A DNA stretch of 64,000 nucleotides from Pseudidiomarina indica (GCF_900104245.1 NZ_FMXN01000010.1:1-64000); one strand, 5' to 3'; shown: positions 8,809 to 19,391, counted from the stretch's first letter. Numbers and translations are program-made. Notes: generated from the sequence alone by a model not told the origin.

Positions 8809-10164
8809 ATGCACATTCATATTCTTGGAATCTGTGGCACTTTTATGGGGGGGGTCGCAGCATTAGCAAAGGCTTTGGGGCACCATGTGACGGGGAGTGA
8901 TCAGCACGTTTACCCGCCCATGAGTGATCAACTGCGGCAGCTTGGGATTGAATTAATTGAAGGCTATGATGCCAGTCAACTCACACCAGCACCTGACTTG
9001 GTGATTATCGGTAACGCGTTAAGCCGTGGGAATCCAGCGGTTGAAGCCGTGTTGAATTTACGCATCCCTTATGTGTCCGGCGCACAATGGCTACATGACG
9101 CTGTTTTGCAGCATAAATGGGTGCTAGCAGTGGCGGGCACTCACGGGAAAACAACCACCGCCAGTATGTTAACTTGGCTGTTGGACTATGCGGGGCTGCA
9201 CCCTGGCTTTTTAGTGGGCGGAGTGCTCGCAAATTTCCAGCAGTCTGCACGCCTCGGGGAAAGTGATTTCTTCGTCATCGAAGCCGATGAATACGATACT
9301 GCGTTTTTCGATAAACGTTCAAAGTTTGTGCACTATTGTCCGAGCACGCTGATTCTCAATAATCTTGAATTTGACCATGCGGATATTTTCCCAGATTTAA
9401 GTGCTATTCAACGCCAATTTCATCATTTGGTCCGTGTGGTGCCAGGTTATGGTCGCATTCTCTATCCGCACTCAAGCCAAACACTGCAAGAAGTACTTGC
9501 CCAAGGGGTCTGGAGTGAAACGGTGGGTATGGGCAGCGCCCAAAGCTGGTCAACCGAACTGCTGCATGCCTCAGGCAGCGCCTTTAAAGTGTTTTACCAA
9601 GGCGTTGAGCAAGGCATCGTCGAATGGGATCTTATTGGTCAACACAACGTGGACAATGCATTGATGGCGATTGCGGCCGCTCACCATGTTGGCGTTCCTG
9701 CAGATGTTAGTTGCGCAGCGCTGCACCAGTATCGCAATACGAAACGTCGTCTAGAATTACTGGGAACAGTGAATCAGGTGAGTGTTTATGATGACTTTGC
9801 GCACCACCCCACCGCGATTCAGACGACTCTTGATGGCATGCGTAAAAAAGTTGGCTCGGCACGAATTTTGGCGGTTTTGGAGCCACGCTCCAATACGATG
9901 AAGTTAGGCACCATGGCCGATGAGTTGGAGCAGTCATTAGCCCTAGCCGATGAGGTTTTTATGTTGCAGCCAGACCATGTACAATGGGCGGTCACTGACA
10001 AAGTACCCCGTGCTTTCGTGGGGCAGACTGTGGCGCAGTTGTTGGCGCTGTTAGGTGAAGCGGTGCGCCCAGGTGATCATGTCGTGATTATGAGTAATGG
10101 CGGCTTTGGCGGCATTCATCAGCAGTTATTAACCCAGTTATCTGCCTTGCAGTTGTCAAACTAA
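8809..10164 (+). CDS. mpl: UDP-N-acetylmuramate:L-Ala-gamma-D-Glu-meso-DAP ligase
   Basis: A 451-residue Mur-ligase-family enzyme that joins recycled murein tripeptide to UDP-MurNAc, returning wall peptide to synthesis. The N-terminal HILGICGTFMGG Rossmann motif (4-15), the ATP-binding GTHGKTTT (110-117) and YDDFAHHPTA late in the sequence are typical. I place the start at 8809 after a GAGAG ribosome site; an upstream ATG at 8770 adds 13 basic residues not expected in the family. A run of eight G at 8847-8854 encodes the conserved Met-Gly-Gly. Confidence 0.95.
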   Translation: MHIHILGICGTFMGGVAALAKALGHHVTGSDQHVYPPMSDQLRQLGIELIEGYDASQLTPAPDLVIIGNALSRGNPAVEAVLNLRIPYVSGAQWLHDAVLQHKWVLAVAGTHGKTTTASMLTWLLDYAGLHPGFLVGGVLANFQQSARLGESDFFVIEADEYDTAFFDKRSKFVHYCPSTLILNNLEFDHADIFPDLSAIQRQFHHLVRVVPGYGRILYPHSSQTLQEVLAQGVWSETVGMGSAQSWSTELLHASGSAFKVFYQGVEQGIVEWDLIGQHNVDNALMAIAAAHHVGVPADVSCAALHQYRNTKRRLELLGTVNQVSVYDDFAHHPTAIQTTLDGMRKKVGSARILAVLEPRSNTMKLGTMADELEQSLALADEVFMLQPDHVQWAVTDKVPRAFVGQTVAQLLALLGEAVRPGDHVVIMSNGGFGGIHQQLLTQLSALQLSN

Positions 10165-10176
10165 CAAGGAAATTTC

Positions 10177-10803
10177 ATGAACCAATCCAGTGTCACAGTG
10201 GCGATTACCGGCGCCTCAGGTGCGCCTTATGCCATGCGCCTGATTGAATGTTTGCTCGCGCAGCAGCAACACCTGCATGTGGTGATGTCGAGTGCTGCTC
10301 GGGTCGTGTTTGCGACCGAACTTGGTTGGCAGTTACCGGCAGCCCCAGCAGCACTGGCCGAAGTGTTACGAGCGCATTTTCAAGTGAGCGACGAGCAATT
10401 GCAGGTGTACGGGAAAGAAGAGTGGTTTTCACCTATCGCATCCGGTTCAGCAGCACCCAAACGAATGGTGATTTGTCCTTGTTCAACGGGGACGCTGAGT
10501 GCCATTGCGCATGGCAGCAGCGATACCTTAATCGAGCGGGCCGCCGATGTGGTCATTAAAGAACGGGGGCAGTTGATCGTGGTGCCACGTGAAATGCCGC
10601 TATCACCCATTCATTTGGAAAATATGCTGCAATTAGCCCGTCTTGGGGTCACCGTTATGCCGGCTGCCCCAGGTTTTTATCACCAACCCACCAGTGTTCA
10701 AGACTTGGTGGACTTTGTGGTGGCACGGATACTTAATCATCTTGGTTTAGACCAAACAATTCAGCCGCGCTGGGGTTATGGCGAGGAGTATCATTCGAAA
10801 TGA
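10177..10803 (+). CDS. ubiX: Flavin prenyltransferase UbiX
   Basis: A 208-residue enzyme that prenylates FMN to make the cofactor used by the decarboxylase UbiD in ubiquinone synthesis. It has the FMN-binding TGASGAPYA (11-19), the SSAARVV segment near 35 and the [29 protein letters not shown] block. Lengths agree with the family (~190-210). An AAGGA ribosome site precedes the ATG, 12 bases after mpl. Its stop overlaps the yadG start by four bases. Confidence 0.95.
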   Translation: MNQSSVTVAITGASGAPYAMRLIECLLAQQQHLHVVMSSAARVVFATELGWQLPAAPAALAEVLRAHFQVSDEQLQVYGKEEWFSPIASGSAAPKRMVICPCSTGTLSAIAHGSSDTLIERAADVVIKERGQLIVVPREMPLSPIHLENMLQLARLGVTVMPAAPGFYHQPTSVQDLVDFVVARILNHLGLDQTIQPRWGYGEEYHSK

Positions 10804-11747
10804 AAGCATTATCAATTCGTGGATTAACGAAAACCTATAAAGGGGGCCATGTAGCCCTCAAAGGCATCGATCTCGATGTGCAAGCGGGAGACTTTTTTGC
10901 GTTGTTGGGCCCCAACGGGGCAGGTAAATCAACAACGATTGGTATTATTTCGTCACTGGTCAATAAAACCAGCGGTACGGTGTCGGTCTTCGGTTATGAC
11001 CTGGACACGCAATTGACGGATCTAAAACGTCAAATTGGGTTGGTTCCACAGGAGTTTAACTTCAACCAATTTGAAACCGTGCAACAGATTGTCGTAAACC
11101 AAGCGGGGTATTACGGAGTGCCCCGTGAAGTCGCTAAACAACGATCCGAAAAATACCTGAAACAACTGAGCCTTTGGGATAAACGTAATGCACCCGCACG
11201 GAACCTATCTGGGGGCATGAAGCGACGCTTGATGATTGCCCGTGCGTTATTGCATGAGCCAAAATTATTAATTTTAGACGAACCCACAGCAGGGGTAGAT
11301 ATTGAATTGCGGCGCAGCATGTGGGACTACCTTGAGGCCATTAACCGTCAAGGTATCACCATTATTCTCACGACGCATTATTTAGAAGAAGCAGAATCTT
11401 TATGTCGCAACATTGCCATTATCGATCAAGGCGTCATTATTGAAAACACCTCGATTAAAGGCTTGTTGGCAACCCTCAACCGTGAGACTTTTATTCTGGA
11501 TTTAGCGCCGACGATGGGGGCTGGAGCAGCAGCTGGCCTGCAACTCGAAGAGTTTCAGTGGCGGGTCATTGATGATCACACCATTGAAGTCGATGTGGAG
11601 AAAAGCCAAGGGCTCAATCGCGTGTTTGAGCAATTGAGTGCTCAAGCTATCAAAGTCGTGTCCATGCGTAACAAAGCGAACCGACTCGAAGAGCTGTTTG
11701 TTGATTTGGTTGAAAAAGGTCGTCAGCCAGCAGAGGTAGGAGCTTAG
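10800..11747 (+). CDS. yadG: ABC exporter ATP-binding protein, YadG type
   Basis: A 315-residue ATPase with Walker [10 protein letters not shown] (37-45), signature LSGGM (136-140) and Walker B LLILDEPT (156-163), followed by a ~90-residue C-terminal extension as in E. coli YadG (308). It pairs with the ABC-2 type permease one base downstream. The E. coli yadGH genes also lie near the pan genes. The exported substrate is not known. Confidence 0.92.
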   Translation: MKALSIRGLTKTYKGGHVALKGIDLDVQAGDFFALLGPNGAGKSTTIGIISSLVNKTSGTVSVFGYDLDTQLTDLKRQIGLVPQEFNFNQFETVQQIVVNQAGYYGVPREVAKQRSEKYLKQLSLWDKRNAPARNLSGGMKRRLMIARALLHEPKLLILDEPTAGVDIELRRSMWDYLEAINRQGITIILTTHYLEEAESLCRNIAIIDQGVIIENTSIKGLLATLNRETFILDLAPTMGAGAAAGLQLEEFQWRVIDDHTIEVDVEKSQGLNRVFEQLSAQAIKVVSMRNKANRLEELFVDLVEKGRQPAEVGA

Positions 11748-11748
11748 T

Positions 11749-12525
11749 ATGCGGTCGTCGATTAGTTATATCGCTTTAAAAACCATTTGGATTAAAGAAT
11801 GCACGCGTTTTTTGCGTATTTGGATTCAAACCTTGGTGCCGCCTGCTATCACCATGACGTTATACTTTGTCATTTTCGGCAGCATTGTGGGCCAACGGAT
11901 TGGTGAAATGGGTGGCCGCCCATATATGGAGTTTATTGTTCCAGGGCTGATTATGATGGCCGTGATCACCAACTCCTATGCCAACGTGGCATCATCATTT
12001 TTTAGTGCTAAATTCCAACGAAATATTGAAGAGATGTTGGTGGCACCGGTTTCCCCAGCTGTCATTATCGGTGGTTATGTGGGAGGTGGGCTGGCGCGAG
12101 CGCTCTTGGTTGCATGCATTGTAACCCTGGTATCGTTTCTGTTTGTGAGCCAGGTAAGCGTCCACAACCTACTGGTGTTGGTGGTTACCGTGGTGCTGAC
12201 TTCCACGTTATTCTCACTGGGCGGATTGATTAATGCGGTGTACGCTAGATCATTCGATGATATTTCGATTGTCCCGACCTTTGTGTTGACGCCACTAACC
12301 TATCTCGGTGGTGTGTTTTTCAGTATTTCCTTGCTGCCAGACGTGTGGCAAACCATCGCCCAAGTGAATCCTATTTTGTATATGGTGAACGCATTCCGCT
12401 TTGGTTTCTTAGGAATTTCCGATGTCAGTATAACGGCTGCATTAGGCGTTATTATTGGATTTAACTTGATTCTCTTTATCACTGCGTACACTTTGTTGAA
12501 GCGCGGTGTAGGTATTCGCTCGTGA
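11749..12525 (+). CDS. yadH: ABC-2 type exporter permease, YadH type
   Basis: A 258-residue permease with about six membrane helices and an ABC-2 domain. The internal PGLIMMAVITNSY and LTPLTYLGGVFFSISLLP segments are characteristic of the YadH/NodJ-like group. E. coli YadH is 256 residues. It starts one base after yadG and its stop overlaps the next gene's ATG by four bases, so all three are likely coupled. Confidence 0.92.
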   Translation: MRSSISYIALKTIWIKECTRFLRIWIQTLVPPAITMTLYFVIFGSIVGQRIGEMGGRPYMEFIVPGLIMMAVITNSYANVASSFFSAKFQRNIEEMLVAPVSPAVIIGGYVGGGLARALLVACIVTLVSFLFVSQVSVHNLLVLVVTVVLTSTLFSLGGLINAVYARSFDDISIVPTFVLTPLTYLGGVFFSISLLPDVWQTIAQVNPILYMVNAFRFGFLGISDVSITAALGVIIGFNLILFITAYTLLKRGVGIRS

Positions 12526-13226
12526 CCCAATTATCCCGTCCCGTAACTACGAACCAGCATGGCAACCATGATGATTTGGTTGCCGTTGTGATGCGGCACT
12601 TACGCACACCATTTCGTAAGCCTATTCAAGACCATAATCGTGAAGCATTCGATGAAGTGCAAAAGTTGGTGATGGATTGGCAAGGGCCGATTATTCTCGA
12701 TTCCTGCTGTGGTGTTGGAGAAAGTACGGCAGTGCTCGCTGATCAGAATCCTGACGCGTTAGTGATCGGGGTGGACAAGTCTGCTCATCGTCTTGCCCGT
12801 CATGCACATTATGAACGGGCTGCCGCGGGGCAGCGCTACCTATTGGTGCGCGCCGACTTGAATGATTTCTGGCGATTGGCGGTGGCGGCGCATTGGCATC
12901 TGGATCAGCATTATATTCTGTACCCGAACCCCTGGCCGAAAGCGGCGCATCTTGGACGCCGTTGGCATGGCAGTCCGGTGTGGCCCTATGTGCTAGGGTT
13001 AGGGGGCACCTTGGTGATGCGCTCGAACTGGGCGATTTATTTGACGGAAGTGGCCAGTAGTCTCGCTTTAGTCAATTGCCAAGCCACATTAACGCCGCTG
13101 CTGGCGCGCCATGAACCGATGACCCCGTTTGAGCGCAAGTACCAACGAAGTGGGCAGCAATTGTGGGAGTTACGAGCGCAGTTGCCAGAAGACGGTCGCT
13201 ATTTTTCTGCCATCGAGGCAGAATAA
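12522..13226 (+). CDS. TrmB-like SAM-dependent methyltransferase
   Basis: A 234-residue protein with a Rossmann methyltransferase fold. Motif I is DSCCGVGEST (60-69), then a VIGVDKS strand, and YPNPWPK at 134-140, which resembles the signature of the TrmB tRNA (guanine-46-N7) methyltransferase family. The motif I sequence differs from that usual in TrmB (EIGFG-type), so this is probably a divergent paralogue and its substrate is uncertain. It overlaps yadH by four bases. Its proper name and target need a family comparison. Confidence 0.75.
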   Translation: MTQLSRPVTTNQHGNHDDLVAVVMRHLRTPFRKPIQDHNREAFDEVQKLVMDWQGPIILDSCCGVGESTAVLADQNPDALVIGVDKSAHRLARHAHYERAAAGQRYLLVRADLNDFWRLAVAAHWHLDQHYILYPNPWPKAAHLGRRWHGSPVWPYVLGLGGTLVMRSNWAIYLTEVASSLALVNCQATLTPLLARHEPMTPFERKYQRSGQQLWELRAQLPEDGRYFSAIEAE

Positions 13227-13260
13227 TGCCTGCCGTTGTTAGCGAATAAGGACTCTATTT

Positions 13261-14922
13261 TTGAGCGACAACAAATTTGCTGAAGTCAGCCAAGAAGCGT
13301 TATTGAAAATTTTTACGATTCCGGAAGCTCCGGATTCGACGCTTGGGCGCATCGAAAAACATTTGTCAGAGAACCTGATGGGCTTTTTAGGTGAGCGCAT
13401 TGTTGCGCGTGAAAAGCCATTGCATGAAATTGAACAAAAATTTAATGCCAGTCAGATTCCAGAAGAACCACGGTATGTGTCCGATCACACTGAGTTTTTG
13501 CTCAATAATTTAGTCGCCCACTCGGTGAATACAGCGTCACCACGGTTTATTGGCCACATGACGTCAGCACTGCCGTATTTTCTGCTGCCGCTCGCCAAGC
13601 TCATGGTAGGGCTGAATCAAAACCTGGTCAAAATTGAAACATCCAAAGCGTTTACGCCCCTTGAACGGAACGTTTTGGGAATGCTGCACCATCTTGTCTA
13701 TCAGCAAGACGATAGTTTTTATCAACATTGGATGCATAGCGCCCAACACTCCTTGGGCGCCATGTGCTCCGGTGGTACCGTCGCCAACATGACGGCCCTG
13801 TGGGTAGCTCGTAACCTTTTATTAAAACCCGATGAACAGTTTGCCGGCATCGCTGCTGAAGGTTTGGCCGCGGGCTTAGCGCATTATGGTTATCGCCGGT
13901 TAACCGTCATGGTATCTGAACGGGGGCACTATTCGCTCGGCAAAGCAGCCGATGTGTTAGGCATTGGCCGCCGCAACTTGATCGCTATCCCAGCTGATGA
14001 ACATAACCGCATTCGCGTGGATGAACTGCGCAAGGCCTGTGCTGAAGTGGTCGCTGATGGCGGGCACGTGTTAGCCATTGTTGGGGTTGCTGGCACCACC
14101 GAAACAGGGCATATCGATCCGTTGAACGAGTTGGCGGATGTTGCCGAAGAAGTGGGAGCTTTCTTCCATGTGGACGCGGCGTGGGGTGGGGCCACCTTAC
14201 TGTCGAAAAATCACCGCCATTTGTTAGCTGGGATTGAACGAGCCGATAGTGTCACCATTGATGCCCATAAGCAGATGTATGTGCCAATGGGGGCTGGGAT
14301 GGTGCTATTTAAAGACCCTAGCATGGTGCGAGCCATCGAACATCATGCGGAATATATTATTCGACATGGTTCGAAAGACCTCGGCGCCCATACCCTAGAA
14401 GGCTCACGTCCAGGCATGGCGATGCTGATTTATTCCGCACTGCATGTTATGGGGCGGCGGGGATTCGAGTTACTGATTGATCAAAGCATCGCTCGCGCCC
14501 AGATGTTTGCGAGTTTGATTGCAGAGCAAGATGATTTTGAAGTCATCACCGAGCCTGAGCTCTGTATTCTGACCTATCGGTTTGTTCCTACTCGGGTAAA
14601 ACAGTTGATTCAAGATGCGACGCCTGAGCAGGTGCGGCGTATTACGCCACACTTGAATGCGTTAACCCGCTTTATTCAGAAGCGTCAGCGTGAAACGGGG
14701 CGTTCATTCGTGTCGCGGACAAAACTAACGCCATCACAGTATTATCGTGAGCCCACGGTGGTATTCCGGGTGGTGCTAGCGAACCCGTTAACGACTAAAG
14801 AAATGTTAGTAGAGGTGCTGCAAGAACAGCGTGAAATTGCCGCGCAAGCGATGAGCTTACGCGGCGCCCTGCATACAGAACTGCGTGAATTAGGGTTATT
14901 GCGTGATGCCGCGTTACGTTAA
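13261..14922 (+). CDS. panP: PLP-dependent aspartate 1-decarboxylase PanP
   Basis: A 553-residue group II pyridoxal-phosphate decarboxylase. PanP makes beta-alanine from aspartate for pantothenate, replacing the pyruvoyl enzyme PanD. The PLP lysine is K337 in [17 protein letters not shown] at 303-310 binds the cofactor. Translation starts at TTG 13261 with AAGGA eight bases upstream; an in-frame stop at 13240 rules out an earlier start. It is convergent with panC, the stops overlapping by four bases, and panB follows panC. That context, rather than the fold, separates PanP from glutamate decarboxylase. Confidence 0.88.
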   Translation: MSDNKFAEVSQEALLKIFTIPEAPDSTLGRIEKHLSENLMGFLGERIVAREKPLHEIEQKFNASQIPEEPRYVSDHTEFLLNNLVAHSVNTASPRFIGHMTSALPYFLLPLAKLMVGLNQNLVKIETSKAFTPLERNVLGMLHHLVYQQDDSFYQHWMHSAQHSLGAMCSGGTVANMTALWVARNLLLKPDEQFAGIAAEGLAAGLAHYGYRRLTVMVSERGHYSLGKAADVLGIGRRNLIAIPADEHNRIRVDELRKACAEVVADGGHVLAIVGVAGTTETGHIDPLNELADVAEEVGAFFHVDAAWGGATLLSKNHRHLLAGIERADSVTIDAHKQMYVPMGAGMVLFKDPSMVRAIEHHAEYIIRHGSKDLGAHTLEGSRPGMAMLIYSALHVMGRRGFELLIDQSIARAQMFASLIAEQDDFEVITEPELCILTYRFVPTRVKQLIQDATPEQVRRITPHLNALTRFIQKRQRETGRSFVSRTKLTPSQYYREPTVVFRVVLANPLTTKEMLVEVLQEQREIAAQAMSLRGALHTELRELGLLRDAALR

Positions 14923-15755
14923 CGGACAAATTGTACGTTATCGATAAGGCGTGTTGTGCCTAAATAGACGGCTGCTAGTAGCACTAACTGGTGATCAGAT
15001 GGAGTCGCGGCCGCTAAATCTGGAGTGCGTCGCAATTCCAAATAATCTATCCGAAAGCCACTTGCGGTAAGTTGCTCTTGGGCGTGATTTAACACCTCAC
15101 TGAAGCTGCCACCTGCTTGAATGCGGGTCACGCTTTGCTGGAGCGTTTGATACAACTGAGGTGCGATTGCTCGCTCTTGAGTGCTCAGATACCCATTCCG
15201 CGAGCTTAACGCTAGGCCATCCGCTGCTCGTTCTGTCGGCATGCCCACAATAGCAACCGGCAAACTGAGATCGTTCACCATCAAACGAATCACTTGCAGT
15301 TGCTGGAAATCTTTCTCACCAAACACTGCGACATCGGGTTGTACCATATTCATCAATTTTGCGACTATGGTGGCGACGCCACGAAAGTGTCCTGGGCGAC
15401 TGGCCCCGCACAGAATTTCAGAAACACCTGGCACGTCAATATAAGTCTGCTGATCCAGCCCACGGGGGTAAACGTCTGCGACAGTGGGGGCAAAGACGAG
15501 GCTGGCGCCACGCTCACTCACGGCAAGGCAATCTGCTTCGAGCGTGCGTGGGTATTGGTCCAGATCCTCATGCGCGCCAAACTGCATCGGGTTCACGAAA
15601 ATACTGACCACCACTTGGTCGGCGTGCTGTTTGGCTAAATCGATGAGTTTTAAGTGCCCCTCATGCAAGTTTCCCATGGTGGGCACTAGAGCGATCGACG
15701 TCTGCTGCTGGGACCGCCATCCCCGTAATTCTTCAAGGCTTTTTAATAATTGCAT
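14919..15755 (-). CDS. panC: Pantoate-beta-alanine ligase
   Basis: A 278-residue enzyme joining pantoate and beta-alanine with ATP to give pantothenate. The HIGH-like [10 protein letters not shown] motif is at 25-34, [10 protein letters not shown] near 50, and [10 protein letters not shown], the family's KMSKS-region equivalent, near 180. It lies five bases downstream of panB, so the two form an operon. Its 3' end meets panP. Confidence 0.96.
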   Translation of the reverse strand: MQLLKSLEELRGWRSQQQTSIALVPTMGNLHEGHLKLIDLAKQHADQVVVSIFVNPMQFGAHEDLDQYPRTLEADCLAVSERGASLVFAPTVADVYPRGLDQQTYIDVPGVSEILCGASRPGHFRGVATIVAKLMNMVQPDVAVFGEKDFQQLQVIRLMVNDLSLPVAIVGMPTERAADGLALSSRNGYLSTQERAIAPQLYQTLQQSVTRIQAGGSFSEVLNHAQEQLTASGFRIDYLELRRTPDLAAATPSDHQLVLLAAVYLGTTRLIDNVQFVR

Positions 15756-15760
15756 TGCAA

Positions 15761-16555
15761 TTACTCGAACGAATGTTCAGGCCCAGGGAATGAACCGTCT
15801 TTCACTTGTTGGATATAAAGCTGAACAGCAGCGGTTAAATCGCTGGTTTCAGCTAAGAAGTTTTTGACAAACTTTGGTATGTAATCGCTGTTTAAACCAA
15901 ACATGTCGTGCATCACCAAAATCTGACCATCGGTTTTAGCGCCGGCACCAATGCCAATGACTGGAATGCTTAATTTGCTACTAATTAATTCACCCAGTTC
16001 TGTTGGAACGCACTCAAGTACGAGCATCTGTGCACCCGCTTGTTGAACGGCCAATGCTTGGCGGACGGTGTTTTCTGCCATCGCTTGCTCGCGACCCTGA
16101 ACTTTGTAGCCACCTAGTACGTTAACAGATTGTGGCATGAGGCCTAAGTGAGCACAGACCGGCACGCTCCGCTCAACCAGCATGCGAATGGTATCAACTA
16201 ACCACTCTCCGCCTTCAAGCTTGACCATATTCGCGCCAGCACGCATTAATTTTGCGGCTTCAAGACATGCTTGCTCAGGTGTGGCACAGGTCATAAAGGG
16301 CATATCGGCAATAACGAACGCATCAGGTGCGCCACGACGAACCGCTTCGGTATGGTAGACAATTTGTTCGACTGTGACAGGAAGCGTGGACGTTTGTCCT
16401 TGCACGACGTTCCCCAAAGAGTCACCGACTAACATGAAATCAATGCCACATTGGGCGAATAATTTGGCAAAGGTGGCGTCGTAAGCGGTGAGTGAGGTGA
16501 TTTTTTCACCCGCGGCTTTCTTTTGAATCAATTTAGAAATAGTCATACCTGCCAT
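15761..16555 (-). CDS. panB: 3-methyl-2-oxobutanoate hydroxymethyltransferase
   Basis: A 264-residue enzyme (E. coli PanB 264) transferring a hydroxymethyl group to ketoisovalerate, the first pantothenate step. [23 protein letters not shown] (DS at 45-46 binds the metal) and KLEGG are visible. The ATG at 16555 is preceded by AAGGAG six bases away; a longer frame from 16579 would begin before that site. First gene of panB-panC. Confidence 0.96.
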   Translation of the reverse strand: MAGMTISKLIQKKAAGEKITSLTAYDATFAKLFAQCGIDFMLVGDSLGNVVQGQTSTLPVTVEQIVYHTEAVRRGAPDAFVIADMPFMTCATPEQACLEAAKLMRAGANMVKLEGGEWLVDTIRMLVERSVPVCAHLGLMPQSVNVLGGYKVQGREQAMAENTVRQALAVQQAGAQMLVLECVPTELGELISSKLSIPVIGIGAGAKTDGQILVMHDMFGLNSDYIPKFVKNFLAETSDLTAAVQLYIQQVKDGSFPGPEHSFE

Positions 16556-16594
16556 GGCACACTCCTTAATGGCAATCACATTCGGTCGATTGTA

Positions 16595-17074
16595 TCAGGT
16601 AATTTTTATGAGATCATGGTCAATCATTGTGGTCAATAGCGTACTGATTGACCGACCGTCGGGGAGTTGCAGCTGTGGCGCAAGCTCTGCCAAGGGCACC
16701 ACCACAAAGTCGCGCTCCGCGATACCAGGGTGCGGAACGGTCAATCGTGGCTCTTGAATCTGTTGGTGATCATAGAGCAACAGATCGAGATCTAATGTTC
16801 GAGGCCCCCAATGGCGTAGCCGCTGACGGCCGTACTGCTGCTCGATAGCTTGCAATTCATCCAGCAATGTTAGCGGGGCTAACGCCGTGTGGAATTCAGC
16901 AACCGCATTCACATAATCGGGTTGATCTTGCGGGCCCATAGGCTTGCTCCGATAAAACGAGCTGACCTTGAAGTGATGCAACTCAGGGTGTTGCTGCAAG
17001 GTTTGTACCGCTTGCTTGAGGGTCGATAATGGATCCGCTAAGTTTGCGCCTAAGGCAATATATACATGTGCCAT
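16595..17074 (-). CDS. folK: 2-amino-4-hydroxy-6-hydroxymethyldihydropteridine pyrophosphokinase
   Basis: A 159-residue folate enzyme that activates hydroxymethyldihydropterin with ATP. It starts MAHVYIALGANL and has the family signature GPRTLDLDLLLYD near residues 90-102. The ATG at 17074 follows an AGGGGA ribosome site and lies eight bases after the pcnB stop; the longer open frame overlaps pcnB and is not expected to be translated. The pcnB-folK order is as in E. coli. Confidence 0.95.
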   Translation of the reverse strand: MAHVYIALGANLADPLSTLKQAVQTLQQHPELHHFKVSSFYRSKPMGPQDQPDYVNAVAEFHTALAPLTLLDELQAIEQQYGRQRLRHWGPRTLDLDLLLYDHQQIQEPRLTVPHPGIAERDFVVVPLAELAPQLQLPDGRSISTLLTTMIDHDLIKIT

Positions 17075-17082
17075 GTTGTCCC

Positions 17083-18474
17083 CTAAGACGTCGCTTTCGG
17101 ACGCCGCCGTCGCCCCCCTCGTCGGCCGCGTTTTTTCGGCGACTGACTGGGGCCACTGGCTGCCAGTGCTTCGACTTGAGCTGGCTCGGATTGCAACCGC
17201 GTCCAAAACTGTGCCCGTTGTTGGAGCTCACGCTGTTCGCTAGGTAGGGCGGTTTGCGCACGTAACACCAAAAAGTCATACGCAGCCCGAAATCTTGGAT
17301 GCACCAGCAACGTTTGGATTCGTTTTCCTTTGGCACGTTCCATGCGGTACTGCAATTGCCAGATTTCACGCGTCGGAATTGTCAATCGTTTAGGAATCGC
17401 GATGGTTTGCTGTTGTCGGCCTAGCACATCGGCCGCGGCGACGTTGAGTGCATCAGAAACAGGGAGACCACTTTCTACCGTCAATTGTTCCAACCGTGCT
17501 TGCAATGGCCACCATAGCAGGGCGGCAAACAAATAGGCGGGGGTGATGTGTAATTCATTACGGACGCGCTCGTCGGTGTCGCTAAATGTTTGACGTAACA
17601 TTTGATAAGGGGCGTCGTCAGGTGTTTTTAAGTAGCTCTTTAAAATTGGGAAGAACTGTTGAAACAACTGGTATTCCACCAACATATCGAAGTTGGCGAG
17701 CCCTTTGCCGGCGGTAAATAGCTTGAGAAATTCCTCAAATAAACGCGCTGGTGGGATATTTTGTAGTAGTGGCGCCAGTTCACGAATGGGGTCGGCAACA
17801 CTTTCATCCATGCGCATATTCAGCTTGGTCGCGAACCGTACTGCCCGTAGCATGCGCACCGGATCTTCCCGATAGCGAGTCACGCTGTCACCAATCATGC
17901 GGATCGTGCCGGCTTCGATATCACGTAAGCCATCGGCAAAATCAAGGATGCTAAAATCGGCAATATTGTAGTAGAGCGCATTGATGGTGAAGTCACGGCG
18001 CTGCGCATCTTCTTCAATGGTGCCATAGACGTTATCGCGTAGCAGCATTCCTTTATCGTTTTGCACGGCTTTGCTATTGGCACGTTCATCATCTGTAAGG
18101 TCATGATGTCCGCGGAAAGTGGCAACCTCGATAATCTCACGGCCGAACACCACATGAGCCAAGCGGAAACGACGACCGATGATACGGCAGTTACGAAAGA
18201 GCTTACGGACTTGCTCAGGGGTTGCGTTTGTGGCGATATCAAAATCTTTAGGCTGTAACCCCAAAATCAGGTCACGCACACAGCCGCCCACCAAGTACGC
18301 TTGGTAGCCAGCATGATGCAACCGATACAACACCTTTAGGGCAGGCGGTGAAATATCTTTGCGTGATATAGGGTGCTTATCGCGAGGAATAACTTTGGGC
18401 TTAGCGAGAATATTTTGTGGCAGTTGAGGGTGCTCCGTGGGGCGCTTGAAGGCGCGCTTCGCTAAGGCTTTCAT
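17083..18474 (-). CDS. pcnB: Poly(A) polymerase I
   Basis: A 463-residue enzyme adding 3' A tails that promote RNA decay. The nucleotidyltransferase core shows LVGGCVRDLI (61-70) and the catalytic pair in KDFDI (D77, D79), followed by the RNA/ATP-binding RRDFTINAL segment and the ERA-type RYREDPVRMLRAVRF motif. The C-terminus is a very basic tail (GRRGGRRRRPK), usual for PcnB rather than the CCA enzyme. It sits 43 bases downstream of gluQ. Confidence 0.95.
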   Translation of the reverse strand: MKALAKRAFKRPTEHPQLPQNILAKPKVIPRDKHPISRKDISPPALKVLYRLHHAGYQAYLVGGCVRDLILGLQPKDFDIATNATPEQVRKLFRNCRIIGRRFRLAHVVFGREIIEVATFRGHHDLTDDERANSKAVQNDKGMLLRDNVYGTIEEDAQRRDFTINALYYNIADFSILDFADGLRDIEAGTIRMIGDSVTRYREDPVRMLRAVRFATKLNMRMDESVADPIRELAPLLQNIPPARLFEEFLKLFTAGKGLANFDMLVEYQLFQQFFPILKSYLKTPDDAPYQMLRQTFSDTDERVRNELHITPAYLFAALLWWPLQARLEQLTVESGLPVSDALNVAAADVLGRQQQTIAIPKRLTIPTREIWQLQYRMERAKGKRIQTLLVHPRFRAAYDFLVLRAQTALPSEQRELQQRAQFWTRLQSEPAQVEALAASGPSQSPKKRGRRGGRRRRPKATS

Positions 18475-18517
18475 TCGGTTAATAATAAGTGCTTCTCCAG
18501 TAACCTTCTTTCATTGG

Positions 18518-19390
18518 TTATATTGTATCCTGTGGGCTCGTTGCATGGAAGCGTTTGGCTTGCCATTGTTGTACGCTATCTTGAATGATCTGCGGCAGTG
18601 GCTGAGTGCGTGTCGGGCGCAGGCCTAAAAACTGCAGTGCTGCTACGAGCTGTGCCTTGGCATTGCTTTCTTCTAAGGCTGGCGCATGATTTTGTTTACT
18701 GAGTTTGCGTCCTGCTGAGTCGAGCGCTAGTGGCACATGTTTAAAACTCGGGACTCGATGAGTGAAATAGCGCCATAGGTTTAGTTGCCAGCTGGTAGCA
18801 GTCAGTAAGTCCTCACCTCTCACAATATCCGTCACCCCTTGGTCAATGTCATCAACCACGACGGTGAGTTGATAGGTAAATAACCCATCCCGTCGAAATA
18901 ACACAAAATCTTCTGCTGCAAATGCGGGGTCTAAGGTGATGTGTCCTTGCCAACCATCGATAAATTGCAGGAGCGGATCATCATTACGAAAACGGATTGC
19001 AAATGGGGAGCTGATGACGGATTTGGTGCGGCAAACACCGGTGTAGTATGGACCTTGAGCTTTGATTTGCTTGCGAGTGCAATCGCAGTGGTAAGTACGT
19101 TGCTGCTGATGAAGTTGAGTCAGGGCTTGTTGATAACGTTCCAAACGTTGGCTTTGATATAAAATAGTGCCGTCCCAATGTAACTCATGTTGTTTCAATT
19201 GTTCCAAAATGAGTTGGTCAGCGCCACTGACGGTACGGGGGGTATCGATATCTTCAATGCGGACCAACCAGCGGCCCTGGTGAGCGCGGGCATCTAAATA
19301 ACTGGCAAGCGCTGCAATGAGGGAGCCAAAATGTAAGGGCCCCGACGGAGTCGGGGCAAAGCGGCCACAGTATGGAAGCGTTGCGGGCAT
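18518..19390 (-). CDS. gluQ: Glutamyl-queuosine tRNA(Asp) synthetase
   Basis: A 290-residue paralogue of the GluRS catalytic domain that attaches glutamate to queuosine-34 of tRNA(Asp). It has FAPTPSGPLHFGSL (HIGH-type motif ~10-23), a zinc site YHCDC...YTGVC near 100-120, and RKLSKQNHA as the KMSKS equivalent. There is no anticodon-binding domain, which separates it from GltX. The start lies one base after the dksA stop, the same dksA-gluQ pairing known from E. coli. Confidence 0.95.
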   Translation of the reverse strand: MPATLPYCGRFAPTPSGPLHFGSLIAALASYLDARAHQGRWLVRIEDIDTPRTVSGADQLILEQLKQHELHWDGTILYQSQRLERYQQALTQLHQQQRTYHCDCTRKQIKAQGPYYTGVCRTKSVISSPFAIRFRNDDPLLQFIDGWQGHITLDPAFAAEDFVLFRRDGLFTYQLTVVVDDIDQGVTDIVRGEDLLTATSWQLNLWRYFTHRVPSFKHVPLALDSAGRKLSKQNHAPALEESNAKAQLVAALQFLGLRPTRTQPLPQIIQDSVQQWQAKRFHATSPQDTI

Positions 19391-19391
19391 A

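Noticed and set aside
17075-17206. 44-residue extension of FolK
   Set aside because: It lies in the 3' end of pcnB; FolK has a normal start and ribosome site at 17074.
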